A DNA stretch of 64,000 nucleotides from Clavelina lepadiformis (lineage: Eukaryota > Chordata > Ascidiacea > Aplousobranchia > Clavelinidae), in contig NC_135245.1 of the NCBI RefSeq assembly GCF_947623445.1, positions 15,631,501-15,695,500 on the forward strand. Direction: 5' to 3'. Positions 37,619-50,519 of this stretch are shown here, piece by piece. The notes under the pieces are model-generated. The model was not told the DNA's origin. It made no database searches and saw only the letters and a list, made by a program, of their open reading frames with translations. Positions within the stretch are counted from its first letter, which is position 1. Every line of letters starts with the position of its first letter. Both the position numbers and the translations under genes were made by a program.

Positions 37619-39456
37619 AAATTTTTCCTGAAACTTGTAAACAAACCTTAACTGACTGGTTAAATTAAACAAAGTTAAATAAACTATTAAACAAATCACA
37701 CAATTGTGATTTACGGTTTGCACAATGTTTATTCAAAATAAATCTATTTACTTTTGCATTCTGGTATTAAAATGTCTATGTCTTATAAGTTTCACATATG
37801 TAGTAAACTTAGTAGGGTTGGGTGGCCAGTGTACGAAAAAACCTAAATATAACCAGTTATACTGAGTGCATACACAGCAACAAATCAACAAGGCAAATTT
37901 ACACGTTTCACTGCCAAGTTATAATAAATAAAAAATTAAACACACAACTAAAATCTGTGTCTTTACATGCAAGACTTCTCGTTGAAAACTGCCTTACCTA
38001 CTTTCCAGTCGGGTCTAGTATTTCAGTGCAACATGTGATTGTGCACTAAAGCTAAACCTTAAATTACTGAAATAGTATAGCCATGAGATATAGCTTAAAC
38101 TTAATTCAGCATATAATTCTGCAGCCTTGCGATTTAGCTTATAGCTTAGAGGCTAATTTAGACTTTTTTCAAGTTATCTTTTTTGGGTGGTAACATCTTT
38201 TCGATCGCCTATACTTAACAATATAAATTGTCAACCCACTTTGATCCTTTTTTAAATTACAAGCGTTCTGGGCTTTGGATTGTAAAGATTTTACTCAGGT
38301 GAGTTTCAAAAAATTGAAATTATGTTGCTTAGTTCTTATTTTACATTGCTTTGAATTCTACACATTGGGCTTGTCCGAAATGACGTCTAGATATGTGGTC
38401 AGCGAACCATGTGAAGTAAAATATGTCAGAGTTTGTTATCTAAATGCATGTTATCTCTGGTACGTTACATAGGCTAATATTGTTTTACATATCAAGCAAA
38501 GTTTAAAATAATCAACTAGAAATAAATACAAACCGAATTACTACATTCAAAGGTGTTGCTGATGATCTTATGCTCAAACTTATGCATTTTACGTTGCATG
38601 CTTTGCTGACCATGTAGCTTAACTTCAAATGGTATGACATAAGCACAGTGCGTAAAATTTAAACCACTGTAAAATAAGAACTAGACAACATATTTTCAAA
38701 ATTTTTTTATTGCGTAAAGGAATTCATACTACTACTCACTACTACACTACTACTCACCTGAGCTAAATGTTTACAATTAAATGCCTGGAACACTTGTAAT
38801 TTAAAAAAGAATCAAAGTGGATCAACAATTCCCATTGTCAAGTATACGCTATCGAAAAAATCTTGCCACTAAGACAGTAACACGGAAAGGGTCTAGGCCT
38901 GTTAGGTTTACTTGCAACAATGCTGTTAATAATAATTACCGCCTACAAGGCTATGATACCATTGGACGAGGTAACCTAGCTTATATTTGTGTATTACCTG
39001 ATTTTTCCATTTTTCTGATGTAGTTATACCATAGGATATTGCTATATTGAGTCTAAAAGGTTCAGGATTTAAAGTTGAGTAAGTTTAGACATACAAAATA
39101 CCTATAACAGTAGAGGCTAACCAATAGCAAATCGTGTCCTGGTAGTATAAAATAAAAATGTTAACTAAAGAAAAACGACCTAACTATAGACTATCCTAGC
39201 CTACATGTAATGTAACTATTTTGAATGTTGGCTATAGACTTTCTGTTATTAGCATCTAGCCTAGTAACTTGTAAAACAGAAAAACTTTTTGTCGAGCCTT
39301 GCTCTTGGGCAACCAAAACTGGACGTTAGGTTTTTTTATATTGGTACGCTTTTTCAATCGTGGTTTCACTACAAGAGCTTTGTTTCGTCACTACAGCCTT
39401 TGCTCGCAAGCTGGAAAGTTGACATGATATGATCAATGTGAACAAAACGTCTACGC

Positions 39457-39927
39457 CAGGGGTGGCCAGACCTGCTTCATGCTCGAGCCGCATATAACAT
39501 ATTCCAGTTTTAAAAGAGCCACAACACAAACACAATAAAAAGCACGAATTTATTCACTCACAAAAAAGTGTAGCTATCGATAAACATTAGTGCTGCGTGG
39601 TGATACTATGAGTCTCCACCTGGGCTTCACCAACTCTTTTTGCAATTATTATTATAACCGTAACCAAGTCTTAAAACTAGGTCAGCCCTGACGTACAGCT
39701 TCAATCTGACAGTTTACTTAATACAGTGTACAAGTTAGCACACTTCTGTACAATAATGTACTTTTTGGAGTGTAATTTGATTATTACTAACAATGAGTCC
39801 ATTGTTAATACGTGTGATACAACGCATTGTTTCATAATCTGATCAAACAACTCGTCTAGACCGGGAAAATTGCATGTCTAATTCATCAATGCTAATTCAT
39901 TAAAGAGCCGCAGTTTGGCCACCCCTG
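39457..39927. mobile_element. hAT MITE with perfect 8-bp target duplication
   Basis: The ends CAGGGGTGGCCAGACCTGC and (reverse) CAGGGGTGGCCAAACTGCGG are inverted repeats. The octamer GTCTACGC lies on both sides (39449-39456 and 39928-39935). The 471-bp body has no transposase. It was probably mobilised by a hAT element of the buster/Charlie type, judging by the CAGGGGTG ends. Confidence 0.9.
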
Positions 39928-39982
39928 GTCTACGCCAACAATTCAACGTTAATGCATGGTGTTCATCTCCTTGTTGTGCTAG

Positions 39983-40270
39983 TGTAGCGGCCGTTGGGTG
40001 TTTTGTTTGTTTGTCGCTGGCTGGCGCCCTCGCGGTGCTCCCAGCACATGTTTATTTGAGCACTGTTAGTTCGTTTTACTGCCCTCTTTCCGCTTTGCAC
40101 TGCCTGCGCGCAGGACATCCGTTCGATAAAAGACTTGAAGTAAGAAGGTCGTGTTTGTTTTTCCTTTAATATATGAGCGAAGGTAACAAACAACTGAGTA
40201 GCAGCCTTCTGTGACAAGGAGTCAGCAACAGATCAACAACGCAGCATCGTGACAGCAACGCAACAACCTA
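39983..40270. mobile_element. Possible solo LTR
   Basis: A markedly GC-richer block starts TGTAGCGGCCGTTGGGTG and contains an ATAAAA word. It ends among repeated CAACA words and is flanked by CTAG on both sides (39979-39982 and 40271-40274). The end is CCTA rather than the canonical CA, so this is tentative. A 5' exon or CpG-containing promoter is an alternative. Confidence 0.3.
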
Positions 40271-41235
40271 CTAGCGCAACCTTCGCCATACTAGTTCTAA
40301 GACAATATCCCAAACATACAAAATGAGAGCAAGTGCCAGCAATGGAAAACATCATTACTCATCAGTAAAATCTTTACCTCATTGCTGAGAGTTCACGTTT
40401 ATTTAATAGTTCTAAACAGTCTTAGTATTAAAATAGTTGATGTACCAAGTACTAGGGCTGCAAGGTATCGAATGCTCGGAATGTAAAGAGTACACCTAAA
40501 ACATCGCTACATTTGGAAATGTTCCTAAACCGAAACTACTGGAAAATTTAGATTTTAGCGCTTTGAGAAATTTAAAATACTTTGCTAAATATTCTCGTAA
40601 ATATGACATCAGTAAACATGTTTAAGAGCATTTTTTGTTAGGCTATATTGAGTTATAAATACAGGAATTTACTTCAAAAAAGTTGCACACTTTATAGCCA
40701 GTACCAGTATATCAGAGTTTTGGATTCTATTCATCATAAAACCCAGTTTGCTGCTTTCATAAAAGTGAAAAATTCTTTAAAGGCAACACGTGATAACTCA
40801 AGAATACAGGGTTATAAGAAAATGGTTATAAAGCTTTTGTCACAAACTCAACTTAACAACATAGTATGGTAGGCTATAATAATACATGTTTAGACATTAG
40901 AGTGGGAATTGTGATCTCAATTTTGTTTTCAAAGACGTTGCAACTTCTGTCTCTGACTCTCTGTTCCTCTACTCTACTACCTGTACAAGATTGTCCTTTT
41001 GTCATGGATTTTGGTCAATATATTTGAGTAGGTTAGCCTATCATTAGCTTATTTCTCTTTCTGCAGTGTTAATAGAGATCAGTGTAATAAACATGTTTTG
41101 TTTATAAAAAAAAAACATAATTTTTACAGATTAGCGATTTCAGCAAACCAAAGTCTCTCTAAAAACTCTTTATCTTTGCAGCAAACAACATAGAAATCAT
41201 AGTTTTGCCATCATGGCCCTAAGTCTTTAAGAAAT

Positions 41236-42196
41236 CACCCGATTCGTCTGCTTTCCGCCCATTCAAATGGGTGAAAATGCACCCGCTAGGCTGGAAAATG
41301 CGGTAATATTTTCCCATTCGAATGGCAGGAAGTATGCCTTTCTTACCCTAGAGTAAGATATATGCATTTGGAATGGGGAGATGTTTACTTCCATCCGCTT
41401 CGTCAAGGATTAGCCCATACGAAAGGAAAAAAAGGAATGCACGGATTAGCCATTCGTATGGGCTGAAAGGAATAATTCCATCTTTTAAAGTAATTGTTGA
41501 AAGGCTAATCGTGTTCGAATGAGTAATCCATTTTATGTGAAACTATGGCTGGTCATTGTACGGTGAAGGCTACTGCTGTACATTATTGAGATCTATAGGC
41601 TGTTGTGTTGATACGAACTACAGTATAGTACAGTGTGATTACTGGTTAATTTAGCATATAGCATAGGTTTATCTGTGCAAATGGCATTGGTACTGCAGTT
41701 ACAACCGTTGGAATGGCCTTGCACAAAGTATTAACGGATACTGCGTCATAGACTGCTTACAGGCTATCTACATAAGGCTTGTAGGCTTTAAAATAGCCGT
41801 ATGCGACAAAATGGATTACTCATTCCAACACGATTAGCCTTACAACGATTACTTTAAAAGATGGAATTATTCCTTTCAGCCCATTCGAATGGCTAAATCC
41901 GTGCATTCCTTTTTCCCTTTCCTATGGGCTAATCCTTGACGAATGGGCTGTTACTTCGGCAGAAATATAGTTTGTGGGAAACCCCATTGCTGAAAGCATG
42001 TCCATTTTAATGGGTGGAAAAAATAGACGAATGGGGTTCACAAACCATACTTGTGCCGAAGTAAAATTCTCCCCATTCCAAAGGCATATATCTTACTCTA
42101 GGGTAAGAAAGGCATACTTTCCGCCATTTGAATGGGAAAAAATTCCCGTACTCTGGACCATTTCAATGGGCGGAAAGCAGATGATGAATGGGGTGA
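41236..42196. mobile_element. Foldback element with long inverted arms and CCATTCGAATGG motifs
   Basis: The left arm (about 41236-41540) and right arm (about 41808-42196) are highly similar inverted copies. Both contain CTGCTTTCCGCCCATT, TATGCCTTTCTTACCCTAGA, GGAATGCACGGATT and AATAATTCCATCTTTTAAAG in the same order outward to inward. The right arm has about 110 extra bases. The central 270 bases are unique. The arms repeat a near-palindromic word of the form CCCATTCGAATGGG many times. There is no coding capacity. AAGAAAT and AAGTAAT at the borders could be a decayed target duplication. Confidence 0.8.
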
Positions 42197-43373
42197 AGTA
42201 ATGGACTTCAAGATTTCATCCTGCGACCTGCATTTCAAAATTTCACTATTAACGATTGCGCTAGTTAATGCTAGGGATGGGCTACATTTACTATTCTACA
42301 TTGTAGAATAGTAAAATCGACTTTAAAATGTCGAATCCTATTCTAGAATAATTTTTCTTTCAATGTTGAAAACATAAAGTAATAGCATGCATGTTTTGTT
42401 TATATTTTTTAATGAAACTGTACCATATTAGATAAAAATTTATAAATTCCGGGCATCTGGACTACTTTCCTACTTCGCAAAACACGTCTTCGTGGTGTTT
42501 ATGGATAATTCGTAAAAGAAACAACCGTTTATGCAAAGTGCATGATATGGCCCAACGTTACAAAATGAATCTGAAATTTGTGGGAATCTAAATTTTTGTC
42601 TTTAGGGAAAGTCCCTTGCCAAATGTGTAAAACCAAAAAGGTAAGTGATGTTATGGTCAAGTTTATGTTATTTAGACTGTCAATGGAGAAAGTTTTGCAG
42701 AAAACACAATATTGTCTGAAACATAGATATGACTGTGTATATGAGGCGCCGTTTGTAAAATATTGATATAAGTTGACTTTGCATATAAGTGCGTGCTGTA
42801 TATTATATCCCAATTAAACTAGGATAGCACTGTTTTAGGCTAGCAGTGTTAGCCTAGCACCCACTGCACCGATGACAAAAAGTAAGATGAGTGAAATTTA
42901 CTAGGTATATCATATATGGACTACATTTATTTAGCCAAATTACTAAATTGTGAACCAAATTTGTGTGTTTGTTTTGCGCATTTTTACAGTGAATCTGTCT
43001 GGTAATAGTAATGAATAATAACAATGTATTGTTACATTCTGTGTGTAAGTCATAATTTAATTAATTTTTACAACTTGCTCGTAAATGGTAGGCCTAGGCG
43101 TTTGTTGGTAAGTAACACACTACTGATGTTTGAGTTTGTTCTGCAAAAAAACTAACTTTTGTCGTCAATTGTAATGTGTTCTGTGTGTTTTCTATGATAT
43201 TGTCATGTCATATCAATCAGTAAATTGCTTGTTAGTTTGCAAATAAGAATAACATGTCAATAACTTGTTGTTAATTCTGGTGGAAAATTCTATACTGAGA
43301 CTATACACACAAAACTTACATAACTAACACAAGCACGTTTAAAAGTTTTAGGTGGCTTGTAACGACTATATCA

Positions 43374-43772
43374 GGGATCTCCAACCAGCCAGACAGGCTG
43401 CTGAGTTAGGCAAATAGGCACATTACAATACTGTATTCAATGAGCCCCAGTGGCACACTTCAGTTGTACAATTTTGTGTTTTGACAAGACTTTTAAGCAC
43501 TTAAATTTTAATTCGCTTAGAGATTGAATTAGTCCAGCTGTGCATATTTTTGTGTAATTGTGCAATTGCGTCCAAACAAGTTTGCGCACCTTCACTTGAT
43601 CTTTTGTTTGTTTGGTTTATGCGGAACCTTGTTGCAAAAGCAGCATTTAGTTAACTGGGACAAAGTTATTCTCAACTTAAGTTAAAAAATTTGGTCTTCT
43701 GTTTTAGGAGTGCATCAAGACATAAAAAGTTTTCTACATTTGGAGAAATAAAAAAGGTTGAGAACCATTACA
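43374..43772. mobile_element. Probable hAT remnant upstream of INTS8
   Basis: The left side starts CAGGGATCTCCAACC and the right side ends GGTTGAGAACCATTACAG, a pairing typical of hAT-derived MITEs. The target duplication is not clear. A 60-codon open frame crosses the right end and is taken as chance. Confidence 0.4.
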
Positions 43773-43976
43773 GAGACTGGACAGATTTTCTTAGTATATG
43801 TATTATGTTGTCATTGCTTTTGGTTGATACACTTACTGTGTTAGATCTTGGAAAATTCTCACCGAACTTTTAATTCATGCTGTCATGACTTACAATGAAG
43901 CAATTCATAACCAAGCGCTTGACATTTGCATATTACTCATATTTTAGTCGCAGAAAAATAGACGCTGCATCGCAAA

Positions 43977-46900
43977 ATGTCCATGAATAATTTATTATAT
44001 CCAAGTACTTACTTCAAGGCTGATAACAATGTTCCTGCGTGGTATGAATTTCTTCTCAAATCAGAGCTTCTCGCTGAACATCTTTCAAATCCAGATCCGG
44101 AACCAAGTGGATGCTCACTGATCAAGCAATTTTTTGATCAGGTTTTAAAACTTTTCATCTAGTATTGTTGTACCGTAGTGTTTAGTATTATATCTGTAAG
44201 TCTTACTGAACCAATTTCTTAAAGATTCCTTAGGTCGTAAACTATCCTATTCACCTATTCAAAAGTTTTGTTTCTGTTTATCTTATAATTGTTTGATAAA
44301 AGTTGCTTTATTTTAAAGGCCAACAAGCCAGTCAATGACCAGGGACAAATTCTTCCTCCTCCTGATAATAAGAAAAACAGGTCACTTAAGTTTTTGGCAT
44401 TACAAAGTGCTGCATTGCTCCAGTGGGACTTGGATATATTTGAAAAGAGGCTGCCTATTGTTGCACGACACCAACTATTCATGGAGTTTATGAAAGCATG
44501 CAAAACTGGCATTCCACTTGCTCAACAGGTAACCAGTTTACTTATTTTTAGAATCATATTTTATTGAAAGTTCGTACATGTCCAGTGCTTATGTACATAT
44601 CTACAAAAATTAAATGTCAGAATATATAAAGCCTACTCTGTTCACTGTGTAGTTTCTGCACACATGTGCATTTTATCGAAATGGATTTTGGATGTAGATT
44701 TATATCTGTCATTAGTGATCTTACATCTTTTTCCCGTAGACTGACTTAGGGAATGCTATTGAGAAGCTTCATGACCATGCACTGATGTCATTGGTGCTAT
44801 ATTGTCGATGGTCAGCTCGAACAGTTGTGAAATCAACATTTCCCAGCAAGCCTGGTGGCAGAGTAACACCTACCGTACCTCAATCCGTTCCATACCAGGT
44901 GCCTGTCCAAATTTTTTAATGTTATAGTGAGATTTTTTAAGATAATGTCTAACGTACCTCAACAAAAGTACAGTACATGTACAGTACAGTACATGTCTAA
45001 CGTACCTTAATACATATTTTTAGCTAAAATTCTTTGTCTCAGGCAAATGCGCAGCAGCGTTGTGATGAATTACGCGACCAAATTGTTGGAATGCTGAAGG
45101 ATCAGATATACGATATAGTACAGTTTTTGGAAGCAATTCTTCACCATGTTAAAAGAGTCGTTTATTTGCCAAATCACACAGTATTCGAAACTCAGCAGCT
45201 TTGTGAAGGAAATGCAGGTATATAAATATTTGATTTAGTGTTATATTTGAATTTATTCATTTACCTTGCTTATTTCCAAGTTTGAAGTTGTGCAAATTAA
45301 TCAGTTAGAGCTGAAACGCTTCCTTGTTTCAGCCGGTATTCTTGTAACATGCGAGGAAATGCATGCGCAGATCTGTTATGATTTGGGATGTTTGCACTTT
45401 GCTCACACTTTCTATGAGAAAGCCAGAGAAATGTTTGGACACGTTGGGTTAGAATAAATTTTTTTAAATCAGCTTGAATTTTTCAGATGAGAATATTATT
45501 CTTTATTATGTTCTTGATTTTTTCCTTTTATCATAAGTCACAGTTTGAAATTGTCACTACGGTATCACTATGCTGTGGTGTTAAGATTACAAGCATACCA
45601 TAACCACCGATCCTGCTTATTTCTTGCTCAACAGTGAATGGCTCAAGCGACTTCCTGAGAAATCCTCGCAATTTTGCAACATTGATGAAACAACACTGGC
45701 TGGTTATCAAACAGCCTGTGCCATGATGAACAAGCAAGGTACTGTGTTTTAAATATTCATCCCACACTAAAACACATAATTCATCACATATAATTCAACA
45801 CATGTCTACAGTACATATATATGTTAGAGATGTGCTGCAAGGAAGTTAATTCAGGTTTGTGCAAACCCGGATATTGTGACGGTTGACTCTAACGAATCTT
45901 GAATCTATTCGTAGTAGAACAAAGCGATAAAATTTCATTCAAAAGTTGCCAAACCTTCCTTGTAAGATGACGTATTTCTTTAACAAATCGCTTTGTTCCC
46001 AAAGTAATGTTTAAAACGCGATTGAAAAAGAAAAATCAGTAAAAAAATGGCCTTCATTGTAAGTACTGTTGACTTTATCTTGGCTTCACTGGGAAATGAG
46101 ATCATTACTTTTTACCAAAGCCAGTAAGTTTTGTAAGTTATATTGTATTTGGGTTCGCCATTCTTATTATTTTTGTTTGCCAAAATTTTCCGCAAAGATA
46201 ATATTCGTCAAATCTATTCGGGTTTGCATTCGTATTGGCCCATCCTTAATATATATATATATTATATAACCTACTGTGGTCAATAAGTATTGCTATGCCC
46301 TCTTAGCAAACAAATAGGACGGTCCAATGGTGTTAAAGAGTATACTGAATGACGTTAGACTGGTACATGGCGATAGATTGACATGTTTTTTTAACTGTAT
46401 TACAGTTCCTAATTCAAATTTGGAAGACTCGGGTGATAATGAAAGCCTGTTTTTGAAAATTAGAAGCTGTCTAACAAAGAAAGGCTCAGTTCTTCGTGAG
46501 CTACGAGAATTAATTCTTGAAGATGTTTACAGAAAAGAATTATCTACTGCGTTTTTAGATGAGGTTTGATTTTTGTCATACGTTTGATCTTTTTGTAAAA
46601 GCATTCATTGTTGTATTTTGGAATATTTTAAACTTCCATGGTATCAGTTAATCAAAGTTAAATCAAACCTCTTAGTCATCTACTATATTTGGTGTTTTTA
46701 TATTAAACCATTGTTACAGACAATTTATGTAGTCTTACAAAGATATGTATTACTTTGTGTTGATGTGTTAGCAAGTTTTCTGCTTTGTTAGGTGGAACTT
46801 GAATTAATTAGAAACCAGGGTAACTTTTGTGGAAGTGATACAATTTTTGATGTAAAATGGTGCAATGCGATACGACGGGCAATAAGAGGGCTTGATCAGC

Positions 46901-49900
46901 CAACTGGCCTATGGACCTATGACATGAACATTGCACAGTTGCAGAGAATAGTCGGTTAGTATTTAAATTGTACAATCATGTTTTAGTACAGTAGCAGTAT
47001 TTTTAAAAAGATGTAGTTTGGCAGTGTTTGTGGGCATTACTGTAATTTAGCTAACTTGTTGTAAACATTTTTGATATTATTACTGAGATTCGTGTCTGTG
47101 CTATATTTATGCATATACTCAGAGCTTATTTGTTTTTCTAGCACTTTCTGATGTTGTACTTTAACTCTATTCCTCGTTTATTGTTTGTTCGGCACAACTT
47201 TTTCTGTTTATAATTGTATTTAGTCAAGTGTTACTATTTGAAAGTGTTCAAGTACTTAGTATTTAACCAATGCCATTGATTTTGTCAAATAATACGAATT
47301 TTACTAATCATAAGTTGTGCATCACATCCTTCTTTTACAGTTCTTTTTCTGCAGGTTTTGTTCAGCAAGTTGCTGGCTATGTTAATCAGACTGAAAGCAA
47401 ATGCCTTGGTAGGTTTTTATATTCGATGGCTAACAACTTTTCGGACAGAACTTTGAGAGAACAATTGCTTAATTTTGAAGTGAGTTAATACTGGATTTGT
47501 TGAACACATATTTCAGGTTGTTGCCTTAGTCGCAAAGGTCTCAAGTTACCTGTTGTTATCAATGATTATTACTTAATCAATTAATTATTTATAACCTTGT
47601 TGGTTATTTTTTGTATATTTTTAAAATTAAAACAATGATGCGTCCGCAGATAACCCGTCGCCTTATTGGCGTCGACCATCGAAACGAACTACTCGTGCGA
47701 TTACAAACAGAAAATCAGCGCCCACTAGTGTTGGAAAACGAATCGCCAGCAAGTCCGGAAATGATGTCAGAGTCAACTCCGAGCAAGACTCAAATCTCTG
47801 AACTGGAACAAACCTTACTCTGCACATTTGAACCTTATTTAATAAAAGACACGCTCAATCAACTTCACAAGGTGGCTGATGGCAAGAATTTCTTCAACTT
47901 ATGCCACCAGTGGGAATTACCGGTTGTTTATGCGACTGCTATAAGTTCAGCGACTTCGGAGGCTATGCGATATGACTTCATTTATATTATGATCGCGAAA
48001 TCTTTCCACTGTTTTCTGGATGGCGACTTCAGCGCTGCAAAGCAGCTGCTTTCCTTCCTTAACGTAAGTTGAAAATGCTCCTAGATATGCGACCCTAAAA
48101 GTGTCTAAAAACGTCCGACTTACGAAATGCACTCTACGTTATATTATTTTTGGCTTAATGATATCTGCTTGATGAACGCAGTCAACTTTGCTTTCGAACG
48201 AAGAACCTAAGATGAAAAAAATCATTGGCAACGAGTTACTAAAAATAGAGCTTACAGAATTGCTGGCAGATGAAAGGTAAGTTTAAATATTGTTTATTTA
48301 TTTTAACACCGATTCTGATTAGATTATAAATGAAAAACATACTTGGTTGGTTGATTTTGTTACGTAGTTATTAGCCAAAAATTACCTGCATTGACTGTAT
48401 TTCTATCATTTCTGCGAAACACAGTCTTAATTATGGTGACCCCGAAGAATGCGGAGAACTGCGCACCCAGCTTTCTGATGTCGTGAGCCGTTGTCGTCAG
48501 ATTTTATCCAGTTCCGATCAATCAAACCTACCAGCTGGCTTGCCTAATCTGTGCACGGCTATGTTGCTTAACTTGGAAGATTTGACTTTCTTTATGGGTG
48601 GTATGTCGTGTGTACTCTTTCGCGTTTACATTGATAATAATTAATAACTATTATTCAATGGACTTAAACGTTGCAATGTACCACGTTGGTTACAGTTAAC
48701 GTTTATAGTTATCAGAACTACTTCTACCGCGCCATCGCTGAAGCTTTCCTGCATGCTGGCCTTGGTGCGAACTGGATTAGTCGACCGGTCCATGGATACT
48801 CGAAAGCCGGCAAGCGAATTGTGGTCTGCCGCAATGGTCATATTTTCTACTGCATCAACCGCAAGCGGTTCAGCAAGCGCGAGGAATTCGTCAAAAAAGC
48901 AACAAGTTGAGCCTTTGCGAAATCTTCTTCCGGCAAATGCTATTATTTCCCGACCGGCCTTAATTGAATTCGCAAAACTTATTAAAAACCCCTGTATTCT
49001 CAACGTAAGTTGTCGCAACTTCAACCTGGATAACATATAAGGATACCAATACCAAATTAACCTTGGTATAGCACGTCAATTCGGTTAGATTTGGATTGAA
49101 AAAAACAACTACTACAGAATCACTTTCAGTTTTCCCTAAACTAATTCAGCAAAAATTTAATGTAAAAATAAAGGTAAAACTACATATGTAGTTACTTGTC
49201 GTTGTTATTTAAAATTTTTAGATAATCGTTTCCCTTTTGGTCCATCTTCACCGTCTTTGTCGAACGGACATTGTCTCCGACATCACTTCTCCTGGTACCG
49301 GCTCCATAAATGCGATGTGGCCGACCAACTTGGACGGCGCTCCTCTCAGTGGTCCGTGCGTCACGCTCGCTTTGAGAGAAGTTGTCGCTTATTGCATCAC
49401 ACTGGCCCCCAGGAACAAGTCATGGATTCGAACCCAGGTAAGATTGCCTGAACTATTGCCATTTAAAAATTCCGCCTTAAACATCACATTGAAATTATTT
49501 GTTATTTCCATGTTTTTTCAATCCCTGTATCACATTGATGTAAAGTGATTTTAGTTAATTCTTGGTTGAATTTCTACGACTTTTTTCAGTCTTGCTGATT
49601 TTAAAAAGAAAATTATTCATAGCTTGCGTGCAATGGCAACGCACGCCAACAAAAATTGTGTATGTATATTTTCGTTGACTATATGTATCTTTGTGTATAA
49701 TACTCCATAACAAGAGCATTCATTTGCTCGTTTGGCTGTAGTCAAAACTAACCTTTGACACATAAACCACTTAAGGCGGATATTCACTATGCGTTTAACA
49801 ACTACTGCGCTGCATTGCGAGTATACCTTATACTGGGAACTTATGACACCAATTACTTCAACGATATCTCATCAGATGGTCCCTATGATGACGAACAGGT

Positions 49901-50519
49901 ATATACAGTAGCCTTACGTTTTAAAAAAGAAATTTATTTTTGTATTTTATTTGCGTTTTGAACAAACAATGGGTATGATTTCTTAATGATTAGGTAGTTC
50001 AGCGCATGATAAAATGCTGCATGCAAATGAAATGCTTCACACAGGCTGCAGTGCTTTGCCAACTTTTGAAGGATGTTGATTATTCCACAGCGTTTAAGGT
50101 AAAGTGGAACATTTACTTGAGATTTTATTATTCACTACCAAATTACGAATAAGTAAATCAAACAAAGAAAGGTTACTGGATGTTGGTTAAATGGCAAAAT
50201 GTCCTGTTTTAACAATTCAAGTGGCGTCGCTCATAAAATAATAAATTTCTTGTTTCTCCAGGCCCTTCAAGAGAACAGAGACCGTACAGACGCGGCAGAG
50301 GTCCACTATCTAGAGCACATATGGGACGTTCAATTGCTTGAACACGCCGCTTTTGAACACAGAGAATCAGGAGAAAGCTTGAAGAAGGTTGTTGCCGTCA
50401 GTGCCTCCACACGGCCAGAACTTAATCAAAACAACGAACCGCGCGTTGGCGCCAGAGCGAAAGCATGTCGAAAAACTCGATTTTTTCAAACCATGGCTCG
50501 ACATTATTTGTGTTTATGA
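43977..50519 (+). CDS. INTS8: Integrator complex subunit 8
   Basis: Seventeen exons with matching phases give 1033 residues: 43977-44141, 44319-44528, 44740-44898, 45043-45217, 45288-45447, 45635-45738, 46406-46563, 46792-46954, 47355-47479, 47650-48063, 48182-48276, 48425-48600, 48709-49004, 49222-49437, 49776-49898, 49994-50098 and 50262-50519. The N-terminus has PPPDNKKNRSLKFLALQSAA, as in INTS8 (PPPDNKRNR). A middle segment has VCYDLG-like ICYDLGCLHF and IDETTLAGYQTAC. The C-terminal TPR-like helices include MIKCCMQMKCFTQAAVLCQL, DVDYSTAFKALQE and a basic end KTRFFQTMARHYL. INTS8 is a helical-repeat scaffold of Integrator that links the PP2A phosphatase module to the RNA polymerase II cleavage complex. 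The human protein is about 995 residues. Exon borders at 45288 and 48709 were chosen by frame and similarity and are the least certain. Intron 6 contains a probable hAT MITE. Confidence 0.94.
45825..46248. mobile_element. Probable hAT MITE in INTS8 intron 6
   Basis: The left side TAGAGATGTGC...GCAAACCCGG and the right side, reversed, TAAGGATGGGCC...GCAAACCCGAATAG are inverted and similar. They match the TAGGGATGGGC class of hAT ends. The flanks ATATATGT and ATATATAT could be an 8-bp duplication, but the context is simple AT repeat. Confidence 0.45.

Larger units (their letters stand above)
37619..43976. other. Gene-poor, transposon-rich interval before INTS8
   Basis: No coding gene was supported. 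TADA2A probably has its first exon and promoter at the left side. The interval holds a hAT MITE (39457-39927), a possible solo LTR (39983-40270), a large foldback element (41236-42196), a hAT-type terminus TAGGGATGGGC near 42272 without partner, and a probable hAT remnant (43374-43772) just before INTS8. Confidence 0.4.

Noticed and set aside
41236..42196. CRISPR-like regularly spaced repeats
   Set aside because: Copies of CCATTCGAATGG are irregularly spaced, arranged as inverted arms, and the genome is eukaryotic.
48671..48910. Apparent frameshift in INTS8 when the first acceptor is used
   Set aside because: Using the acceptor 13 bases downstream (48708) gives one uninterrupted frame with better family similarity, so no frameshift is needed.
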